A stretch of 64,000 nucleotides of DNA, from NCBI GenBank assembly GCA_963585895.1, contig OY757934.1, forward strand, positions 33,546,712 to 33,610,711, given 5' to 3'. Shown in pieces: positions 1 to 12,700 of the stretch. The notes beneath the pieces were generated by a model. That model saw only the letters and a program-made list of their open reading frames with translations. It was not told where the DNA came from and did not search any database. The translations under genes and the position numbers were made by a program. The DNA comes from Sepioteuthis lessoniana (taxonomy: Eukaryota; Mollusca; Cephalopoda; Myopsida; Loliginidae). Position 1 is the first letter of the stretch; every line of letters starts with the position of its first letter.

Positions 1-51
1 GTCTTCATATCCACCATGTCTGATCCATCTCTCTGGCAGATTCTCATTGAG
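1..51 (-). pseudogene. Possible transposase fragment at the window edge
   Basis: The minus strand is open and reads LNENLPERWIRHGGYED. This resembles the stretch leading into the third catalytic acidic residue of IS630/mariner-like transposases, where a P-x-R-W-I-G-type motif precedes the proline-rich SPDL block. A GGGTGTCCC terminus-like motif sits nearby at about 191-199. On the plus strand the same bases end in a consensus-looking donor (GAG/GTAAGTATG), so an exon reading on plus cannot be excluded. Too short to decide. Confidence 0.25.
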
Positions 52-409
52 GTAAGTATGTACTGTCCTCTTCTAATAATTATAAAATCTTGATCTGTTT
101 CTATACATTCTGTGAAAATTTGAGGTTATTTCAGCTAGAATTGTCCAAATTATTGGCTGGTGAAATGATGTCAAATTTTATGGAACACTACAGGGTGTCC
201 CATAAAATTATATATCTTCCCACACACATATACACATACATAGATACATACTGAATTATTACTAACAGTATTGCCTATAAATAAGTACCCTCCCAATATT
301 TTTCATAAAAAGTTGATTATCTTCAAAACAAAATATACCATGATTTTAATATTTCTAGTGAAACACTATACAATGAAAACTGAAATTATTAGATATCATT
401 TATGTTATG

Positions 410-720
410 ATGAGATATGTAATCACCACCGGAACAGTTTAAATAAGGAACTAGGTCACCGGTCACCGGACAGACATACACAGAGAAACACAGGGAGACA
501 CCCTGGACTGAACACGTGAAGAACAAACACTCTCTCTGTAAATATTACAATAAACATCTTCTTTATTTATTCAAACCCATAGTACATATTATTTCCTTTA
601 TTTCCTTTCACGGAACACTATCTCTTGATTATCCTTATATTATTGCCACCTCAGGATATATCAATTTATCACCAAACAGCAATTGGAATTCTGTGACCAA
701 GAAAAGAAATTAGGTTTAGT
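410..720 (+). repeat. LTR-like or other repeat fragment, unassigned
   Basis: This stretch is richer in GC than its surroundings. It has a tandem GGTCACC GGTCACC motif at about 452-467, then CTCTCTCTGTAAATATTACA and AATAAA followed by TTCTTTATTTATTC, an arrangement often seen in the R/U5 part of LTRs. No partner copy, TG..CA ends or target duplication could be identified. The open frames across it look like chance. Confidence 0.22.
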
Positions 721-1093
721 TTGAAAATATATTTACAACATAGAATTTTGTCTAAGTATGTACTTATTTTTTGTTACTTATTCATGAGTACTACTGTAGA
801 GTATTTGAATGCCAATTATAAGCTGTATGTTTAACAAAGGATATTATAAACAACTGGTTTTCCCAACTTTTTCTTGGTAACTGAATAGTAGAACTGGAGC
901 CTTTTTTGAACATCTAATTTAATAATATCAGCACATTGTAATATTTGCATATCTTTCTCTTTTGAGGTAAAAATATATCTGGCAAGTACAGTATATCATT
1001 CATATTGAAGAAGAAGAGTCCTATGTCTTTACAAGAGGTTTTATATAAAAAAATAAATCAAATGGTTAAATGTAAACATTCCTTATAACATAC

Positions 1094-1173
1094 CAGGTTC
1101 TGGTGATTTGGAATTCTCAGAATTCTTGAAATCTTCCCATGAAGCTTTTACTTCTTTATCATTTTCAGTGTCA
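1094..1173 (-). CDS. CEP95: CEP95-like exon, last one found in the window
   Basis: The acceptor TTTATTTTGACAG and donor CTG/GTATGT enclose 80 nt (1 + 26 codons + 1). It encodes [18 protein letters not shown], then ENSKSPEP, in the frame set by the previous exon. The acidic, serine-rich composition continues the linker. No further exon was found with confidence between 1093 and 1, so the rest of the gene should lie to the left. Confidence 0.65.
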
Positions 1174-3437
1174 CTGTCAAAATAAATATCAATCTTTGAA
1201 ATCATTTGTATAAACAGATTTCTATTATATTAGTTTGACTTATATCATTGTTCAATGCACAGAAAACAAGCACTCTGTTTTAAAATTATCAGTTTTGTGT
1301 ATGCAGGATTTTAAGGAATCAAAATTGTAGCATGCTCCAAGAATATTATTAGGAAATGTGTATGCAGTTATTATTTGTAGTTAGCATTGGTGAATTAGAA
1401 GATTAAACAAATGTTCCAAAAGAGAGGATAGTAACTAGCAGTTAGCAACTAGAGCAACAAGATTCACAACAGAAGGGAAAAATTACTGCAGTAATTTTTG
1501 CTATGATTTTACTGTAAACTGAACTGGTAGGGATTTTAAAAAATACCACATATTTTCATTAAAGCTCATTAACTTTTCATTAATTCAACCCTCTGTATCA
1601 TAATAATACTCACCCATCAGTTGTATTTTTAGGCCTAGGAAGATTTCTGATACCTTCCATGAGTTGGTCAATGTCATCTTGATTGCCAGAAGATGCATCA
1701 TCATGAAAAACTTCAGCAAGAATATAAGACATTGAACAAAATATATATTGGATATCATAAGAAAGATGCAACTTAAATGCTAATGTCAATTAATATTTTG
1801 ATATCTAAATGATACTAAAATTAACTAATAAGTTTAAATATGATAAAAATATATTAAGAAGTGAATTTTTCCATTATGTAAAAGTGAATTATTTTGCACC
1901 ATATATAAAATATGTTGGTACTTATGCATCTATGTCACCGCAAAAAAGCCGAACTTTCCTGAGCGTTTCCGGGCTGGTAACAGAAAGAATCGGAATATGC
2001 CGAAACAAAATTTAAGCAAGCAGACGATAAGATAAGTCAACCAATTTGTTGACAAAACACATGAAGACCAAAAAAAAGAAAGAGAAAAGATAATTTTTAA
2101 TGGATAATGTTACCAACCTTTTCAGGAGAAAAAGAATAAAACAACACTCAATGTATAGTAATTTTGAATATGAAAAAATAGTTTGAATTTTTATTTCATC
2201 TTTTTTTTGGCTTGTGTATCATTTTTTTTGTCTTTTTGAATATTTTTTTTGTATTTATGCTCTTGTTGTACCATGCTGAAGTAATAACGTGATAATTTAG
2301 AAACCCATTCTTAAGATGGGGGGGAGTGTTTTGTAACTATTCAGTACTTTCACCTAATAATTTAATAAAAAAAAGATATCGTAACACTTGAATTTAACTT
2401 GAAAATACTATTTAAAAATAGCCTGGTACAATAAGTGCATAAGCACCAGTTTTTTTTCTTGGCTGGATTGTATCACCTTTTCCACAGATTGTTGTTTGTC
2501 GCTTAGCTGTGATAAATCCATGTTGTTTACAATTGTTTGTAACTTTTTGAACAAATTGATTGAATTATTTTATCGTCTGCTTGCTTAAATTTGATTAGCT
2601 AGGTGTTTCGACATATTCTGGTTTTTTCAGGAAACACTCGGGAAAGTTCGGCTTTTTCACAGTAACATAGATGCATAAGCACCAATATGTTAAGTTTTAG
2701 AATAATATGTACACCATAAAATCCTATAAACATATGTAATATACAATTAGCAATGAATTTCCTTATATTTTTGAAAACATATATAAAGAGCAAAAAGAGT
2801 TATTTTTATAAAATTGATTTAAATCTTTTAACAGATAAAACTTTTTAAGTCACTTGTAAATGAATGCAAAAATTAACCAAAATTTGAAAGTGGTTGCCAA
2901 GTACTGAATTTATGATGAAATGAGAGAATTTAATGCATAAACTTTCTACATTATTTCTAATCACAGTCAGAAACTTTCAAATATCATCCAGTTCACATCC
3001 ATACAAATACTCTAATCATAAAAAAAGTAAGAGGACACTGAAAATGATTATATCAAAGGGTAAATTAAATTAATTTTGGACATCATTTACAAATTAAATT
3101 ACAACTTCATACATACAAAAAAATTTAAACTATCCTAAGTAAGAATTCTTTGTAGTCACTGTGAAGTATTTTTGTAAAAAAATAGACAGCATAATTTTTA
3201 GATATATACATGTACATATATCTATTATACCAGAATACCTGATACATGTAAATATTTATATTTATATATTGTCATCCACAGACAGAGAGTTTTGTTGGAT
3301 CACAACTCTTCAGTGTAGCTAGACATGTAGGACACTTCAAGCTGGGATTGAAAGCCGCCCAACTTTACGTTAGACTTAGCATCATACCGCTCAGCCATAC
3401 AGGCAACACACACACACACACATACACACACACAAGT

Positions 3438-3491
<54 letters not shown>

Positions 3492-4831
3492 TATTGCCTT
3501 CAATAAGTTTCCAGATTTTTTTTTTACAGGATATTTAAAATTGTCATAGACTCTTGAAAATTCAGTATGTTATTGCTATACATCTTATGAGATGACTGAC
3601 CAATTTTTATGATTTCAGGTTCAAATGAACAGCTACCTCAGCAATTGGAATACACCCTACTAAAGTATGATTGTCACAACTGGTGAATTTCAAAAATGCA
3701 ATCTGAACGTGAGAACACTTTAGAAGATTAATATGCAATAAAATTCTGTTTTAAACTTGAAAAAAATGCTACAGAAATGTATGGAATGCTTCAGACTGCT
3801 TTTGGAGCATCTTGCATGAATTGAGCATCAGTTTTTGAGTGGCATAAGAGATTCAAGGAAGGCAGGGAGTCTGTGAGGGATGATGAGAGATGTGAGAGGA
3901 GCAAGGAAGTCAGAACACCAGAGTTGATTTGCCAAATAAAGAATTTCATGGGTAAGGACCATCGTGTGTCTATAGAGACAATAAGTGCACAGTTTGATGT
4001 CAGTGTGGGAACTGTACACACAATTATTCACAAGGAACTGAAGATGCTGAAAATTTGCGCGAAGTTTGTCCCAAGGGTGCTCAGAGAAGATCAGAAAGAA
4101 AGACATTGTCATGACAGCAGGGAGATGGTTGAGCTGATCAATTCAGATACTGCAGTTCTTGATGCTCTGGTGACCTATGATGAAAGCTGGATCTATTGCT
4201 ATGACCCAGAGACCAAGAGACAGAGTTCTCAGTGGAAGCATGCTGGCTCTCCCAGACCCAAGAAGGCCAGACAGAGCAAATCCACCCACAAACTTTTGAT
4301 GATCCCTTTTTTTGACAGCACTGGCATGATCTACATGCACTGGGCTCCCACTGGACAGACAGTCAACAAGGAATACTATGTTGAGGTTTTAAAGGAGTTC
4401 AGGAAGAGATTCCGTCGGAAGAGGCCAGCACTCTTCAAATCGGGTCAGTGGCATTTCCACTAGGACAATGCACCAGTCCACAACTCCATCCTTGTCACAG
4501 ACTATTTAACCAAGATGGGCATCAAGACAGTTCCTCACGCTCCCTATAGTCCAGACCTTGCTCCCTGTGACTTTTGGTTATTCCCTAAACTCAAGGAAAA
4601 ATTTAGAGGCTGTCGTTATGAGACAATTGAGGAGATGAAACTGGCGAGGGTAATATTAACTTCCCTTGGTCCAAAAGGATTGCTAAAGAGAATCAGTGTA
4701 TAGAACTGCTTCTGTATACAGTTCTGGCTGGAATTTGTAAAATGCCTCTAGGATTGATATATATATATATATACACACACACATGTGTAAATGTATATGT
4801 GCATATCTCTATATACATATATATATGTATA

Positions 4832-4884
<53 letters not shown>

Positions 4885-6657
4885 ACAAATAGTTTTCTTC
4901 AATCAGAAAAAAATAACAATGGAAATTAATAATATTTTTCACAAGAAAAATGTCTTTCATGATATTGTAAAAAATCAACTCCAATAGGTTTTTTTCAAGT
5001 TTTTTGTAAATGGATCAACTGGTCTGCATTTACTGACTAGGTTCTATTTTAGTGCTAACATTGCTATCATTAAAAAAACCTTCTCATACAGGCATATCAA
5101 ACATTCAGACATACATGTGATGTGTTAAGTATGTTTTTATATTGTTTTTATACTGTCGCCATGACAACATTTATTATATACTTAAAATATTTCTATACTG
5201 TGTTCTTCATTAGATTTTTTTTTCAAAACATTAATCATTATGCCATTATTGTTGTTTTTAAGATCTCTTAATTTCCCAAATCAAAACGTTTTTTTAAAGA
5301 CTATTTATTTCAGTATTATCATTTTATCTATACAAAAAGATTCTCGAGCTGTTATCAAAGAAAGGCAACAATTTCTCTCAAATGTATAAAACTTTTATAT
5401 TACAGAATTTAAGCAGACTATTTCTATTATTGGAAGCCATAATGAAATTGAATATAGAAAAAAACAATTTATATGTTTATACTCCTATGTATAGTAGCCT
5501 AGTGATTCCTCTCTTTTTTTTTTCTCTTTCTCTCTTCATCAATTTTTGGCAGTTGTAATGCTAAGGAAAATTTGATTTTGCATTATTAAAATTGGTAAAT
5601 TCTCTTCCTAAATTGCAAATATACTCAATGACACTTCTACAATTACTGCTAGTAAGTATAAAATGCTCTAATATCTTTTTGGTTTTAAAATTTCTTTTAT
5701 TCTTAAGGTTTACATTACCTTCTTCTTCCTGTTCACATTCTATCTTTTCAGTAAGAAATTCCAGTAACCCAGTTAATATCTCTAGCAAATTGGCTACTGA
5801 TGTTCTATCACCTTCAACAACATCCTTGCCAGTGATATGAGATAGAGATGTGTGAAGAATCTTGTTTGCCAAGGTATCAATAACAATCTGACAGTTGTGA
5901 ATATCATCCTGTTTTGTCTGGGGATTCAGCAATAATTCTGTTAAAGTAAAAATAAGGACATTAACAAAACATAAAATGTACAGTCAGTAGAACATTTTTG
6001 TACAACAAACAATGAATTGTAATAATTTTTCCCTGTGTAATTGATGTTATAATTCATGTAGCATTTATATCATTTATTCTTATAATATAAACATTATATT
6101 ACTTAATATATAATTTAAATACATATTTAATCTACATCTATAACCTAGGTAAGTAATATATATATATATATATATATTAGTATTATTCAGCCCAGTTAAA
6201 CCGGAGTTGGGAGTAATTCCATCAGGACAAAAAACCATTCAACAGTGAACATTTAAATTTTCCTGGTAAAGAGCTCAATTTAACTGACATTACAGAGCAA
6301 TAATTTCTTTAAGAAAAAACAAAAACCGGTCACATTAGGATTATAAATTTATTTCCATCCAGTTATGGGTTTTGATATAAATCAAAAACACCAAAAAAAA
6401 CCAACAGGACTTCATCAGATCTGATGGATAAAATAATTCAGAATAGACACAGGAAAGAAGGGTGGGAGGGGATAGAAGAGGGGTGAAGAGTTTTCTCCTC
6501 ATTTAGCCCACTTCCGTTTTTTTTATATTTATTGCCTGTTGGAATTATAGTAAATTAATTTATTTGCTTTTATTTTTTATTTTTTAAATTCTAAATACAT
6601 TTCGACTTAAAACTCCAGATTTAATACAAATTTAGATAAATACAACTTTCTTTAATA

Positions 6658-6700
<43 letters not shown>

Positions 6701-9700
6701 GAGTAAGCAGGGGTATGTAACAATAAATAAAATCAATAAAAATGAGTCAGTTCATTTTTTCACTCAGATTTATGAGAAAATTGAAACAATAGAATCTTTT
6801 TTATAACTTTCTATTCATCTAATCTTCTTTAAAACAGCAAATACTTTTTATATAAATAAAAGATTCTAATATCTAACAAAAAATCTTTGTCATTTTCATG
6901 TACTCTATTGGTAGATAGCCTTACAGGCCATTATAATGAGTTTTTTTTCTCACTAGTTGCTCTATGATTATGAGTATTTGTCAAAATTATTTAACAAATA
7001 TCAATAAATATTTGTCAGAGATACAAATTTATGAAGCATTAACACACATAATGGTCACAAAGAATTTTCTAGTATATTTATTGTCTTACAATCAAAAAGG
7101 AATAAATAATCCCCATATTTTGTTTTTTGATGTACAGAATTAACTGCATATCTATTTTTTCTTTATGGGTTTTTAAGTTGCATGTTAAGAAGACAAAACA
7201 AATAAAAGAATAAAAATAAAGTATCATAATTCATGAACATAATTCTGGATAAATATGTTTATAGTGCATATTTGATCAACCAACAAGTCATATGATATGA
7301 AATATAGTTAATATTTCAATGTTTATTTACTTCATTCTTAAAACCTTAATGATAAATAAAATGATATAAACACTGAAATAATAAGGAACTGTTAAATCAA
7401 ACAATAATACATGAGTAGGACTTTGGTTTTGCAAGAATTTTTAATTTTACATTAAACTTGTTTTCTCTAAATTTAGAAAGTTTATTGATTATTAAAGATA
7501 AGACTTAGACTAAGACTAAAGAAGATTAGAAAACCCATTATCTGAGGGGAGATATTTAAATCAAGAATGACAGACTATAGATGATCCCTTTCTAGAATTA
7601 AATCAAAATGATAAAAGAACCATAATTTAAAAAATGCATTCATAGTCAAAAATGATTGATAAGGATCACAATTTTTCTATTTTACAGTATTAGTGGACAC
7701 TACATGAGGTAAGAAAATTAGTATAAATATTAACACCATGTGGAAAATTAGTACTTAGGAGAACTGATTTTTAGTGAAGATTTCGCGTATCAAACATCAA
7801 TTTAAGGCTATGTGAAAACCTTCAATAAACTTGTTTATGTAAGCCTATCTCAACAGATCTGGGGTCAATTTAAAGCCAATTCTTTGATGAAAGAAGATGG
7901 CTTTATTTCAATTTCATGTTATTCTATTAAACAAAAAATTTGAACTCAATCACCAAGTTAAACAATGCTGCCCTAGTAAAAATGATGAAAAAGAAAAAAA
8001 GGTGTTCAGTGATTTCTAAAGATCACAGTAAAGAATAAGAAAAACATTGGAATTTACCTGACAATGGTTCGCCATAAAGACCCTCAAATAAAGTGACAAA
8101 GACATTAGCATTAATGTCTTCTAAGGATTCCACAACTATTGGAACATGCAACTGCACTAACAGGTTATTTGCCACTTCAACTAGTCCTGCTCAAGAAGAA
8201 ATAAATAACATTTTAAAATCAAATAGAAGAAATAAAAATGGAGGAAAAAATCAAAATTAACAGAAAAAATGTTTCAGAGTTAAAAAAATAAACAAAAATA
8301 GCTTACATTTGCAGTTCTTGAAAAAAATAAGCACTTAGGAGATACAAAGAACTGTAATTTTTTGCATTAATCAGAAGGAACATAAAATAAATACTAAAAT
8401 ATTTAAATTTTGAAAAATTCTTTAAATTAAAATTACTATCATTTCTTATGATATTAAAGAACAATGATTTTCATGATTTATAATTGGATGACAGGAAATG
8501 TTCTGTTTTGCATCTCATTTCCCACACACAATATCCTCAATTATCAGAATCAATAACAAAAATCTTTTTTGTATATAGATATGAAAAGTTATCTAGCATT
8601 AGTTTCTGTAATTTTGAAATGATTCCTCAAAGAATTATTCAGAATATTGATCTAACACTGCATTTAAAATGGCCAATCCCATTTACATTTGGAAAAGAGG
8701 AGGATTTGTTTTTCAGATAGGGATCATTATTTTTCTGTTTTACAGATTATAAAAAAGAACTTCCCTCTTTCCATGTAGATTGGCCAAAATGTAAAAACAA
8801 ATGGTATAGGATGATCTGCAAAAATAACTGAATATTTATTTGTATATAATAATTAAAAATAATGACTTAAGATATGAAATATTGTTATAAGCTTTCTTTT
8901 TTGATGTGACTCAAATCTAAAATACTTTTCATTTTTCCAAACTTTTTCTGACTCTAAGCATTCCAGAAATATGGCTGTCTGGAAATCATTCTTTTATTAG
9001 CAAGCTCATAAAAAAATTTAAAATGGGATTTTACTATAACAAATAGAATATTTATAACATATAGATTGATATAAGATTTTGGGGTTTTAAATTATCAAAA
9101 TCCATTCACAACTTTTTGAAATATATCACTTGAAGTTGGAAAAACTGAACAAAAAAGGTTTCTATTTTCTTGAAAATTTTTGGACAATGTATTGTTTTCA
9201 TTCACATATCACATTTACAGCAAAAACTATTCAAAATAAAGCAATGAAATTTGGCTTGTATATGTAAATTTTGATGGTGAATATCATGGAATCATTAAAA
9301 AAGACATAACTCATCACTTGAGCTTCTTGTAACAATGCCCACAGTATCCTAAACCATTATATTCATTTGCTTTTTTGGTGGGTTCTATCTTAAAAATACT
9401 TATAAAATTCCTATAAACCTATAAAATCTTGTCAAACAATACATCAAACGAAAGGAAATTAATTTATATAATAGTTTATTAAGTTTGTTCATATGTGTAT
9501 TGTTTTTTTTATAACATTTCATTGATGACAGGAGAAAAAAATGACAAATATTTGAACACCTGTTTTTTCACATATAATTTACTTGTATACAATTTGGTGT
9601 TTTTGTTTAAGCTAACTGTTAACCATATTTTCTTTAAATAAAGTTTTGCTAAGATTTACTTTATTTTAAAAAAATTCTCAATCAAATTTTTTTCCTGGCT

Positions 9701-12700
9701 TTTTAAAAATCTGCTCGTTCACAAGATTAAAATCTAAATGTAAATGAATATACAATTTTACTTTATATGTTAAAACTTTGATTTTTACTATCTTTTTTTT
9801 TAGATCAAAGTTTTTTTTTCAAGTGCTTAAAGACCATTTATGATATCAAAGGTGTATTTAGTTGTTTCCTTAAAATTACAAAAAGCAGTATTTCTTTCAA
9901 AAAGTAAAAGAATCAGCCTTATATTTGCAAGTTGGAAAAATCTAACTCATCCCAATGAAAATTTTCCATTAAAAGCAGATAGTGGCTTGAGAGAATGCCA
10001 AGTTTGCTAATTTTTAAGGTAGTCTTCGCCAATGGTCCAGGAAACCTGAGTTCAATTTCAGGTCGCGTAGCTATGTGATTGCCATTATCCCCAGTGATGA
10101 CGAACACATACATCAAATACTTTGAAAAAATTCTGAAAGAACAATCTAGGTTCTAAGAATGAAATTCATAAACAAATATTAATGTTCATAAATACAGAAG
10201 CCAAAAATATTCATGCTCAATATCCTTTAAAAAAACAATGAAAATTCAAATAATTCTCCTTGCTGATTACCATTTTCTCTGAATTTGTCCAAATTACATG
10301 TTACTACATGGAAATTGGCCTAATGAGTAGAGTGTTTGCCAATGGTCCAGGAGATATGGGTTCAATCATAGGTCAGGTCATACCAAAGACTTTAAAATGG
10401 TACTTGATACCTCCTTGCTTAACACTCAGCAATATAAGGTATGTATCAAGGGTAAAGTGGAGTAATCCAGGGAAAGGAGTAGCGCCCTCCCCTACATCTA
10501 GGTATAGTAGTTATCGAAAAGGGAGCCTTCTGGTCACCCTCGACTATGGTCGCCAACTTTTACTTATGTAGATGATGATGATGTATGCTTTTTATGGTGA
10601 TTATGAACAAACTACTGGACATGAAGTTTTTAAAAAATACATGAAAAATTAATAAAAGTCTGTTTCACTGATTTGTGATTGAGAGGAATCAAAAGGCATA
10701 AAACATTTTCCCAAATCTGTTGACTTGATTTGGTCCCTGGTAGGAATTGATGGATGCTGGCCAAATATCATCAACAAGGAGACTGAGGGAGAGGTTGTAG
10801 GATTGAAGAGTAGAGAATTGGTACATGATGATAAATAGGCATGTTTGACACCATTTCTTTTTTGCTGGTCTGAGAGCAGTTTTAAAGATTCTAGAAGTCA
10901 AATGTCTCATTTCTTAACTTCTGGCAAACTAGAACAATTGACCAAGGGGCATAACTCTAAAAACTTCTGTTTATCTTAGAATACAAGTTTTGATAAATAG
11001 TATATATTATAAATTATATATATTAAAATTATCAAAATAAATGATGATTACTCAACATCTACTATATTTAATTTTTGATCGATATATTCAAATATCTAAA
11101 GAAATATTGTGAAATCCTACTCGAACCTATGCAAATGGTATTTACTTATTTACTAAGTTTTGTTTGGCCTGGCACATAGGCTTTAGAATACTTGCAATAC
11201 CTGCTATTCTTAAGTGATCACCCATTTCAGAACTGAACAGGCTCATTGTCGCTTAACTTTGGTGATTTGACACAAACTGCTGCTTTCAGCCTAACTTGTA
11301 GATAAATTTGCCTTTATGCTGCTATGATGTTTTGTGTTCAATCTAATTAAAAAGAAGGAATATTTAAAAATTTTTTTTCCTCTAAGAAGATTAATTCTTG
11401 GTTTTCAATAAAATCTCCTAAGTATTCTTTATACAACATATTAAATCTCCTACAAGTGTAGAGCATCACATTGTTGATGATGATATTTGGCTCATATCCA
11501 TCAATTGCTACCAGGGACCAAATCAAGTCAACAGGTTTGGGAAAACGTTTTATGCCTTTCAAAGTTTGATGACTCTAATCAAGTTGATTGGGTCAAAATT
11601 CTGGCTCCTCAAATTTAACACTTTGAAGTATTCAACACACTTTTATTATTTTACTCTTTGCAAGTTTTTCACACTAGTTTTCACAGATGGCTTTTCACTG
11701 AAGTTTGAGTGACAGCAAGCCTCTTCAGGTTTTCAGGACTCTTCAAAGTATCCAAGCTGATTTTAACAGTGCTGTGGTCTGAATGGTCTTTATTATTCCT
11801 TTGATCCCCAATTCCTTTTTTTGGCTTTTGGAGTCCATTCCAAGGCCATCAATAATTGGTATCACCATCATCTTTATGTTCTACAACTTTTTCAGCTCTC
11901 TTTCTTCTAATTTCACTCTGGGGTCTGCTGGAAATGCTAAATCTACAAGATAACAAGTTATTTTTTTCTTATTAAATAACACTAAGTCTGGGATTTATTA
12001 TTTCTTAATTAGTTTTTCAGACCAGTAGTAACTGATGATTATCTCTGAAGTCTGAAGTGAGAACAAACCTTCTCAGCTCTCCAACACTCTTCTAAGTATT
12101 CTCTGCTAGGATCTAGATTTTTTCAATTCTTCCTTTAATCTCCAGTGCTCCCAGTCTCTTTTCCATATTTTGGAGTATTGTTCCAAAAGCTCCAACTACT
12201 ATTGATATCACTGTCATCTTCATGTTTCATAATTTTTTCAGCTCTCTGGCAAGGTCCAGGTATTTTTCCAGATTTTTAGTCTCATTTTCTGCAACAGCAA
12301 ACTCCACTAGTTGTCAAGTTCTTTTCTTAAGTAAAACTAGGTCTGACCTTCAAGTCCAGATGGGGTAATCTGCTCATGTTTTAAAATCTTATAAAACATG
12401 TATCTCATTTTTTTACACAGATACTGGTCAGTATATATTAAAACTTCAGCCTCTTGCACAATTTCCAGTAGATTGCCTTCTCCACCCAGTCATATGTGTT
12501 CATGTAATTCTATCAGCCAGTTTGCTGAATTCATCCTTATTATGAGGTTGACTGTTTCATCTTTCTCTACACATAGCCTACACTTATTATTTTCCTGTTC
12601 TAAATTTCATCAAATTAGTTTGGTGTTATTTTGAGCTGCAATCAACAGCTATTCAGTTTCTCACTTTTGATTTCCTCTGCACAGCCATGTTCAGATCATT

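Larger units (their letters stand above)
1915..2685. mobile_element. Non-autonomous DNA transposon with ~135-bp terminal inverted repeats and TATG target duplication
   Basis: A 771-bp element begins TTGGTACTTATGCATCTATG and ends with the inverted counterpart CATAGATGCATAAGCACCAA. The two ends stay inverted and similar for about 135 bp, sharing AAAAAGCCGAACTTTCC and AAATTTAAGCAAGCAGACGA. It is flanked on both sides by TATG (1911-1914 and 2686-2689), a four-base target duplication. The centre has no coding capacity, so it is a MITE-like passenger of an unseen transposase. Four-base duplications occur in several superfamilies and I cannot assign one. It sits in the CEP95 intron between the exons at 1710 and 5937. 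Confidence 0.72.

Noticed and set aside
1-60. Plus-strand exon ending at the GTAAGTATG donor at the window start
   Set aside because: The opposite strand reads like a transposase fragment and only 51 bp are visible, so I kept it as a low-confidence element fragment.
3300-3503. Open frame with poly-Tyr/Ile and Cys/Val runs
   Set aside because: Translation of TA and CA microsatellites; the same applies to the frames at 4693-4987 and 34818-35171.
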